Assembly: GCA_031273185.1 (NCBI GenBank)
Contig: JAISSG010000162.1
Span: 1 to 19,352 of the forward strand
Reading direction: 5' to 3'
Length of the DNA: 19,352 nucleotides
From: Treponema sp.
GTDB taxonomy: Bacteria; Spirochaetota; Spirochaetia; Treponematales; Breznakiellaceae
The position numbers and the translations under genes are program-made. Shown here one piece after another: positions 14,691-19,352 of the stretch (the first letter of the stretch is position 1; each line of letters starts with the position of its first letter). The notes under the pieces were generated by a model. The model ran no database searches, had not been told where the DNA came from, and saw only the letters and a list, made by a program, of their open reading frames with translations.

Positions 14691-17126
14691 CTAGCTGTTT
14701 TCCGGGACGGGTTCCGGATTTTCCTGGGGTTCGTCAGAAGTGCTTTTGGACTTCAGGAAATCTCCAAGGGTAAACGTGGAATCGCCGGACTCCTCTTCGG
14801 CCATGTAGCGGGAAATTTCCTCCCGCTGCATCTTTTTCTGGTAATCCTTTATGGAAAAAGCCAGCTTCTGTTTGTCGCCCTGTATCTCAAGAACCACCGC
14901 TTTTATCTTGTCGCCGGCCTTGTACTTTTTCAGCGCGTCATCGGGGTTTTCCTCGCGGCTCCCGATAAGGTTGCTTTTGTGGATCAGCCCCTCAATGCCG
15001 CCGGGAACCCGCACGAAAATGCCAAAATCGGTGACCGAGGAAACCTCCCCTTCTACCGGGGAACCGGGACGGTAGCTTTGGCTAAAGCTCTGCCAGGGAT
15101 CCTCGGAAAGCTGCTTTATGCCAAGCCTGACGTTGCGGTTAGGCTTGTCAAGGGCAGTGACTATCACCTCGATTTCCTGCCCTGCGGAAATCTCGCTTCC
15201 CGGATGCTTTATCTTTTTGGTCCAGGAAATGTCGTCGCCGTGGAGAAAACCGTCGATGCCTTCCTCCAGGTTGATAAAAGCTCCGGCGTTGGTTATCTTG
15301 ACAACTTTTCGGGTGAGCCTGGGCCCGACGGGATACCGTTCCTCGATGTCGTCCCAGGGATTCGCCGTCACCTGCTTGAGGCCCAGCGACACCCTGCCCG
15401 CCCGCAGGTCGTAGCCGAGGATCATGCACTCGACCATGTCGTTTGGTTTTACCAGGTCCTGGGGTTTCTGGATTTTCTTGACCCAGGAAAATTCGGAAAT
15501 GTGCGCAAGCCCCTCTATTCCCTCCTCAAGCTCGATAAAAGCGCCAAAGTCGGTGAGCTTGGTTACTTTGCCTTTCACGACATCGTTGACATGGTACTTG
15601 TCCTCAAAGTGAACCCAAGGATCGTCGGCAAAGTGCTTCATGGAAAGGTTGATGCGTTTTTCAACCGGGTCTATGCGGATAACTTTAAGGCGGATCTCCT
15701 GGCCTTTTTTTACAAAGTCCTTGGGGCTGGTTACGTGGCCCCAGCTTATGTCGTTGATGTGGAGCAGCCCGTCAAAGCCGCCAAGATCGATAAACGCGCC
15801 GAACGAGGTAAAGCTCTTGACAACGCCGGTAATGTCCGTGCCAATCGGCGTGTTCTGGAAAAAATCGTTCCGCTTGCGATCGAGTTCTTCCTCCATGTAC
15901 TTGCGGCGGTTTACCACTATGTTTACCTTGCCGTCCGAGTACAGGCGCTCAACGTAGAACATGGATTTAAGGCCGAGCAGTTTCTCCGGCTTGTCTACTT
16001 TCTGAATGTCAGACTGGCTTACGGGAAGGAAGGCGCGCAGGTCAGCGCCAAGGTTGACGTCAAAGCCGCCCTTTACCAGCTTTTCAATGGTGCCTTCAAT
16101 AAGCAAATGATCCTGGTGCGCCTGCTTGAGGTTTTTCCATGAAATTTTCGCGTCCGCCTTCTGCTTGGAAACGATAACCTCGCCGCGCTTGCTTTCCTTG
16201 GTGATAAGGATCACCGAGACCTTGTCGCCGACTTTCGGTATTTCGGAAAATTCCGCGATGGGTATTTTGCCTTCGGATTTGTATCCGACATCAACAAACA
16301 CCTGGTCTTCCGTGACCTGGATGATTGCGCCCTCTACGAGCTGCCCTTCCTCCAGCAGCTCAAAGGATTTCAAGTACTCTTCCTGTAACTGTGTTTGAAT
16401 GTTCTCTCCGTCTTTTATCGGACTAGTGTCCGATTCCACTTCCAATTGCACCATGTTCTGTCCTTGTTTCTGGTTTACCTGCTTTATGTTCTTTTCCAAT
16501 ATGTCATAAACCTCATTTATGGTCAAGCCCGATGTGTCTATATATACGGCGCCGGGGGCAATCATCAGACTGCCCTCGGCCTTGTTGCGGTCGATCTCGT
16601 CCCGGCGGGCGATGGCCGCCTGAATTTCCCCAAGGCTGAGCCGGGAAACGCCCTGATCGTGGCGCCGCTGCGCCCGCGCCTCCACTGAAGCGTCCAGGTA
16701 AAAGCGGAATTCGGCGTTGGGGAAGACGACGGTGGTCATGTCCCTGCCCTCCACCACCGCGTTGATGCCCGCAGATATTCGGCGGATAAAGTCGTTGACG
16801 ACGTGGCGGACCGGCACGATGGCGGACAGCGGGGCGGACCAGCGGTCAATTTCATCGGTGTGGAGGCTGTCGGTCACGTCCTCGCCGCCCAGCAGTACCC
16901 GGTCGTTGCGGTAGTCGATCTGTGCGCTTTTGGCGAAACCAAGCACCCTGTCACTGTCGGTCGGGTCGATGCCGGCGCGGAGGCAGCCCAGGGTGATGGC
17001 CCGGTAGAGCTTCCCCGAGTTGATGTAGGTAAAGCCCCTACCCTCCCCGTCCGTCAGGCGCTGGGCGAGCAATTTGGCGATAGTGCTTTTTCCCGATCCG
17101 GCGGGGCCGTCGATGGCGATTACCAT
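14691..17126 (-). CDS. cmk-rpsA: Cytidylate kinase - ribosomal protein S1 fusion
   Basis: An 811-residue fusion. Residues 1 to about 222 are cytidylate kinase, which phosphorylates CMP/dCMP to the diphosphate: P-loop GPAGSGKST (7-15), YINSGKLYRA, VEGRDMTTVVFP (124-135), then the RRDEIDRNKAEGSL region. Residues about 255-785 are ribosomal protein S1, six S1 RNA-binding domains beginning near 255, 340, 425, 512, 598 and 685. Domains 3-6 have the FGAFI/LEEGIEGLAHISE-type core; the tail is acidic and Ser/Pro-rich. S1 brings mRNA to the 30S subunit. I recall treponemes such as T. pallidum carrying the same fusion. The start at 17126 has AGGAG 6 bases upstream. A second strong site before internal Met225 could yield free S1. 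The start overlaps the 3' end of the upstream pseudouridine-synthase gene by 7 bases. Confidence 0.96.
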   Translation of the reverse strand: MVIAIDGPAGSGKSTIAKLLAQRLTDGEGRGFTYINSGKLYRAITLGCLRAGIDPTDSDRVLGFAKSAQIDYRNDRVLLGGEDVTDSLHTDEIDRWSAPLSAIVPVRHVVNDFIRRISAGINAVVEGRDMTTVVFPNAEFRFYLDASVEARAQRRHDQGVSRLSLGEIQAAIARRDEIDRNKAEGSLMIAPGAVYIDTSGLTINEVYDILEKNIKQVNQKQGQNMVQLEVESDTSPIKDGENIQTQLQEEYLKSFELLEEGQLVEGAIIQVTEDQVFVDVGYKSEGKIPIAEFSEIPKVGDKVSVILITKESKRGEVIVSKQKADAKISWKNLKQAHQDHLLIEGTIEKLVKGGFDVNLGADLRAFLPVSQSDIQKVDKPEKLLGLKSMFYVERLYSDGKVNIVVNRRKYMEEELDRKRNDFFQNTPIGTDITGVVKSFTSFGAFIDLGGFDGLLHINDISWGHVTSPKDFVKKGQEIRLKVIRIDPVEKRINLSMKHFADDPWVHFEDKYHVNDVVKGKVTKLTDFGAFIELEEGIEGLAHISEFSWVKKIQKPQDLVKPNDMVECMILGYDLRAGRVSLGLKQVTANPWDDIEERYPVGPRLTRKVVKITNAGAFINLEEGIDGFLHGDDISWTKKIKHPGSEISAGQEIEVIVTALDKPNRNVRLGIKQLSEDPWQSFSQSYRPGSPVEGEVSSVTDFGIFVRVPGGIEGLIHKSNLIGSREENPDDALKKYKAGDKIKAVVLEIQGDKQKLAFSIKDYQKKMQREEISRYMAEEESGDSTFTLGDFLKSKSTSDEPQENPEPVPENS
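16452..16465 (-). promoter_or_regulatory. Internal ribosome-binding site and start before the S1 half
   Basis: On the minus strand AAGGA (16465-16461) sits 6 bases before an in-frame ATG (16454-16452), codon 225. This is exactly at the junction between kinase and S1 and has ideal spacing. Initiation here would give a 587-residue free S1 beginning MVQLEVESDTS. Chance occurrence is possible, but the placement at the domain border is notable. Confidence 0.5.
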
Positions 17127-17929
17127 GTTGTTCTCCTAGGGAGTGGGGAGTTGGGAATGGGGAATGGAGAGTGGGGAATGGGGATCAGGGATCGGGGGTT
17201 GGGGGAGCGAGGTGCGGGGTTGGTTTGGAGGGCTTCCAACTCGGTGCTTGTTAGATGGCGGGAAGCTCCCTCGGGCAAATCGCCCAGTTGCACGGGGCCG
17301 ATTCTGGTGCGGCGGAGACGGGAGGGGTGTAGGTGAAAGTGGGAAAATACTTTGCGGATTTCCCGGTTCTTGCCCTCTATCAGCACTATCCGCACGGCCC
17401 TGGAGCCTACCCGGTGTACCGCCTCGGCCTTGTAACGCACCCCCTCGATGGTTATTCCCCGTAGAAAAGCGTCTATCGTTTCGTCGGGGATGTGGCCTGT
17501 CGCCTCCACCAGGTACTCTTTTTCCAGGCCGGAACTTGGATGCCCCAATTTCGCGGCGAAAGCCCCGTCGTTGGTAAAAAAGATAAGGCCGCAGGACATA
17601 AAGTCCAGCCGACCGACATTGTACATGCGCTCGTTTATTTCGCCGGGTAAGAGGCCCAGCGCCAGTGGGCGGCCCTGCGGGTCAGAGGAACTGCATATAT
17701 ACCCAGGCGGCTTGTTCAGGGCGAGGTAGACCTTGCGGCACTCTGCCTGTACCGGTTCGCCGTCAAGCAGGATTGTGTCGCCGGGGGAGACCTTGCTTCC
17801 CGGTACGGAAACAACCTCGCCATTGACGCTGACCCTTCCCGCAGCGATGATCTCCTCTGCGGCGCGGCGCGATGCAATTCCCGCATGGGCGAGAAAAACC
17901 TGCAGCCTCTGGCCGGAATCTTCGCCCAT
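17120..17929 (-). CDS. RsuA/RluB-family pseudouridine synthase with repeat-derived tail
   Basis: A 269-residue enzyme that makes pseudouridine in rRNA. The ATG at 17929 is chosen because it starts 1 base after the scpB stop, with GAGGGGG about 8 bases upstream; an in-frame ATG at 17962 would overlap scpB by 32 bases. Residues about 8-55 are an S4 domain (RLQVFLAHAGIASRRAAEEIIAAGRVSVNG). The catalytic domain contains VYLALNKPPGY and NVGRLDFMSCGLIFFTNDG with catalytic Asp109; the family usually has D-x-x-T-x-G-L there. Then come LEKEYLVE and the family-typical IVLIEGKNREIRKVF and LRRTRIGPVQLGDLPEG. The last 33 residues (from NPAPRSPNPR) are Pro/Ser-rich, read from the G-rich repeat at 17138-17221, and not part of the enzyme fold. 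The 3' end overlaps cmk/rpsA by 7 bases. RluB (23S) or RsuA (16S) cannot be decided. Confidence 0.92.
   Translation of the reverse strand: MGEDSGQRLQVFLAHAGIASRRAAEEIIAAGRVSVNGEVVSVPGSKVSPGDTILLDGEPVQAECRKVYLALNKPPGYICSSSDPQGRPLALGLLPGEINERMYNVGRLDFMSCGLIFFTNDGAFAAKLGHPSSGLEKEYLVEATGHIPDETIDAFLRGITIEGVRYKAEAVHRVGSRAVRIVLIEGKNREIRKVFSHFHLHPSRLRRTRIGPVQLGDLPEGASRHLTSTELEALQTNPAPRSPNPRSLIPIPHSPFPIPNSPLPRRTTW
17138..17221. repeat. G-rich repeat tract with G-quadruplex potential
   Basis: The plus strand holds ten runs of three to five G in about 82 bases, built from variants of GGGAATGG and GGGAGTGG. Related tracts lie at 19241-19276 and 11611-11634. It forms the 3' end of the RsuA/RluB-type gene, giving its Pro/Ser-rich tail, and ends next to the cmk/rpsA ribosome-binding site (17137-17133). 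The G-rich strand is the template strand for the operon, so the mRNA is C-rich. Confidence 0.8.
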
Positions 17930-17930
17930 C

Positions 17931-18482
17931 CTACAGTTCCCCCTCAAGGGCAAAACGGTCATGATCGCTTTCGCTGAGTTTGGGCAGATCGGCGATGGAA
18001 TTCAGCCGAAACAGCTTGAGGAATTCCTTGGTCGTGCCGTATTGTACCGGCTTGCCGGGAACATCTTTTTTTCCCACCTCGCGGATCAGGCCCTTTTCCA
18101 GGAGCAGGTGGAGCATGTTGTCCGGGGAAACACCCCGAAAGCCTTTTATCTCGGCCTTGGTGATCGGCTGGGAATAGGCGATGATGGAAAGGGTCTCCAT
18201 TGCGGCGCGGGAAATTTTCCCATCGTTCTTTTTGCCGTAGCGGTCCTTCAGGTTTTCCCAATATTCCCGCTTTGGCGAGATCATAATGCCGCCGCCTATC
18301 CTGGAAAGTTCAAGGCCGGAGTCTTCCAATGCGTAGCGCTCGCCCAGCCGCTCCAGTGCTTCCTTTACAACTTCTTTCGAAAGCCCGGAAATCCGGCTGA
18401 GGGCGGACTCGTCAACCGCCTCCGATTCCATGTAGAGTATTGTTTCGATTAATGCCGTTTCTTTTTGCAGGTTATCAGCCAC
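17931..18482 (-). CDS. scpB: Segregation and condensation protein B
   Basis: A 183-residue winged-helix protein that, with ScpA, binds the SMC ATPase to form the bacterial condensin that organises and separates chromosomes. The N-terminus (KETALIETILYMESEAVDESALSRISGLS) and the family's most conserved stretch, RAAMETLSIIAYSQPITKAEI (about 103), followed by RGVSPDNMLHLLLEKGLIREVGKKDVPGKPVQYGTTKEFLKLF, make the identity secure. Length is usual. The start overlaps the scpA stop by 8 bases, and the next gene begins 1 base after its stop, so the run is translationally coupled. No smc gene is in the window. Confidence 0.96.
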   Translation of the reverse strand: MADNLQKETALIETILYMESEAVDESALSRISGLSKEVVKEALERLGERYALEDSGLELSRIGGGIMISPKREYWENLKDRYGKKNDGKISRAAMETLSIIAYSQPITKAEIKGFRGVSPDNMLHLLLEKGLIREVGKKDVPGKPVQYGTTKEFLKLFRLNSIADLPKLSESDHDRFALEGEL

Positions 18483-19215
18483 TGGTAACTCCGGGACGAG
18501 GTTTTATCAGTATGTCGCCAAACATCCTGTGCTGGAGCATGACGACCAGGCGCATCTTTACCGCTTCCAAAACGGCAAGGAGCCCGCATACAATGTCCAT
18601 CACCGAGCAGGTGCGGACAATAAGTTCAGTTAGGCGACATTCGCCCTTGTTCTCCAGCAATTCGTTCAGCAGCGTGGTCTTTTCGTTAACCGACACTTCC
18701 TCGTACAAATCGTAGATCCGTTCGCTGCTCACGTTCCGTATCATCGCCGAAAATGTCCTCATCAGGCTCCAGATGTCAATGTCATCCCAGAGGTCGGCAT
18801 CGGTAAAGGGCAGATTGTGCTGGAGTTTGCGCCGCTCGATTACCCACTCGGCGTCTTTTTCCTTTTCCTCCATCAGCTCGGAGAGTTTTTTGAATTTCTG
18901 GTACTCGATTAGCCGATCGACCAGTTCCTGCCGGGGATCGCCGAGGTCGCCGTCGTCCTCGATTTCAACGGGCAGCAGTGTCCGCGACTTTATCAACAGC
19001 AGCATCGCCGCCATTGCGTGGAACTCGGTGACATCCTCAAGGTCCATGTTCTCGGCGTAGCGCAGATAGTCCAGGTACTGCTCGGTAATTTTGGCGATGG
19101 GGATGTCATAAATGTTAATCTCGTTCTTTCGGATCAGGTACAGCAGCAAATCCAAAGGGCCTTCAAATTCATCCAGTTTGAAGCTGCGCGCCCCCCCCGC
19201 GCTCGTGGGTTCCAT
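18475..19215 (-). CDS. scpA: Segregation and condensation protein A
   Basis: A 246-residue kleisin that bridges the SMC heads and holds ScpB. The N-terminal SMC-binding region has the family hallmark FEGPLDLLLYLIRKNEINIYDIPIAKITEQYLDYL (about 18-51). The region after it, EFHAMAAMLLLIKSRTLLP, is equally typical. An acidic EDDGDLGDPRQELVDRLIEYQKFK follows, and the C-terminal winged-helix part ends near residue 220. The ATG at 19215 has no Shine-Dalgarno sequence; instead TATAAT ends 7 bases before it, which suggests a leaderless or nearly leaderless message. It appears to be the first gene of the long minus-strand operon. The 3' end overlaps scpB. Confidence 0.96.
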   Translation of the reverse strand: MEPTSAGGARSFKLDEFEGPLDLLLYLIRKNEINIYDIPIAKITEQYLDYLRYAENMDLEDVTEFHAMAAMLLLIKSRTLLPVEIEDDGDLGDPRQELVDRLIEYQKFKKLSELMEEKEKDAEWVIERRKLQHNLPFTDADLWDDIDIWSLMRTFSAMIRNVSSERIYDLYEEVSVNEKTTLLNELLENKGECRLTELIVRTCSVMDIVCGLLAVLEAVKMRLVVMLQHRMFGDILIKPRPGVTSG

Positions 19216-19222
19216 TGTGGCA

Positions 19223-19228
19223 ATTATA
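19223..19228 (-). promoter_or_regulatory. Putative -10 element directly before scpA
   Basis: A perfect TATAAT on the minus strand (19228-19223), with only 7 bases before the scpA ATG (19215). A normal -10 places the transcript start at or beside the A of the ATG. No good -35 is seen 17 bases upstream (C-rich sequence there), so activity may need an activator or may be weak. Confidence 0.45.
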
Positions 19229-19240
19229 CCCGAAAAGATA

Positions 19241-19276
19241 GGGAATGGGGAATAGGGTCCCCACTCCCCTACTCCC
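19241..19276. repeat. G-rich/C-rich imperfect palindrome
   Basis: GGGAATGGGGAATAGGG (19241-19257) is followed by a C-rich half whose reverse complement reads GGGAGTAGGGGAGTGGGG, so the two halves form a long imperfect palindrome around GGGGA (19247-19251) and TCCCC (19258-19262). It belongs to the same family as the tract at 17138-17221. It fills the gap between the last partial gene and scpA and could also end transcription of the upstream gene. Confidence 0.65.
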
Positions 19277-19352
19277 TACAACAGTACCTGTTCCTTGCTT
19301 GCTGCGGCTTTTTCCGCTTTTGGCGGCTTTGCTGCGGCTTCGCCTGCCTCGC
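19276..19352 (-). CDS. C-terminal end of an upstream minus-strand gene (partial)
   Basis: On the minus strand one frame is open from the window edge to a TAG at 19278-19276. It gives 24 residues rich in Ala, Lys, Pro and Glu (EAGEAAAKPPKAEKAAAS...) and ending KEQVLL. Charged Ala/Lys/Pro-rich tails are common at the ends of ribosome- and nucleic-acid-associated proteins, but the family cannot be named. Another frame on this strand is also open, so the choice rests on composition and on the stop lying just before the repeat. Confidence 0.45.
   Translation of the reverse strand, partial: EAGEAAAKPPKAEKAAASKEQVLL

Noticed and set aside
14979..16142. A 387-codon plus-strand open frame opposite the S1 domains
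   Set aside because: It is antisense to the certain S1 coding region, and its apparent repeats mirror the S1 domain repeats.

Overview
The window looks like chromosome of a spirochaete of the Treponema lineage, probably a gut-type treponeme with fairly high G+C. The best marker is a single 811-codon gene joining cytidylate kinase to ribosomal protein S1 (14691-17126). I recall this fusion from treponemes, including T. pallidum. Supporting signs are several predicted lipoproteins with relaxed spirochaetal lipoboxes and a TonB-receptor-like outer-membrane protein. I see no rRNA, tRNA, CRISPR array, integrase or insertion sequence. No gap between genes exceeds about 225 bases.

Layout. (1) 1-2577, plus strand: the 3' end of one ABC half-transporter and a complete second one, overlapping by 8 bases. 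Together they look like a heterodimeric BmrC/BmrD (YheI/YheH)-type exporter with one degenerate and one competent ATP site. (2) 2578-4430, plus strand: a strikingly A+T-rich island holding a small XRE-type regulator, a soluble protein resembling the cytoplasmic domain of the flagellar stator MotA, and a small lipoprotein. It has its own predicted promoters and a weak terminator. (3) 4500-7199, plus strand: a TonB-dependent-receptor-like protein. (4) 7196-11504, minus strand: a lipoprotein, an RluA-family pseudouridine synthase and a 946-residue lipoprotein made almost wholly of about 26 ankyrin repeats. They form a probable operon from a promoter near 11568 and end tail to tail with the receptor gene. 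(5) 11657-19215, minus strand: a tightly packed run scpA-scpB-rsuA/rluB-cmk/rpsA-sigma54 activator-TPR protein-lipoprotein. Its gaps run from an overlap of 8 to a gap of 20 bases. The last 77 bases hold the C-terminal end of another minus-strand gene.

How it fits together. Region 5 is a housekeeping operon joining chromosome segregation (ScpAB), rRNA modification, nucleotide supply and translation (CMK/S1). A GAF-type sigma54 activator and two envelope proteins are attached downstream. Regions 1, 3 and 4 are mostly envelope functions: export, outer-membrane uptake and surface or periplasmic scaffolding.

Most worth a second look: a strong internal ribosome-binding site that could make free S1 from the fusion gene; two identical-geometry GTTAACC-N14-GGTTAAC dyads inside the RluA-type gene; a dispersed G-rich repeat that has become a coding Pro-rich tail on the RsuA/RluB enzyme; the A+T-rich island with its MotA-like soluble protein; higher-order periodicity in the ankyrin lipoprotein; and a probably near-leaderless scpA. 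I did not find a clearly new multi-gene system. The A+T-rich island is the best candidate for unexplored biology.
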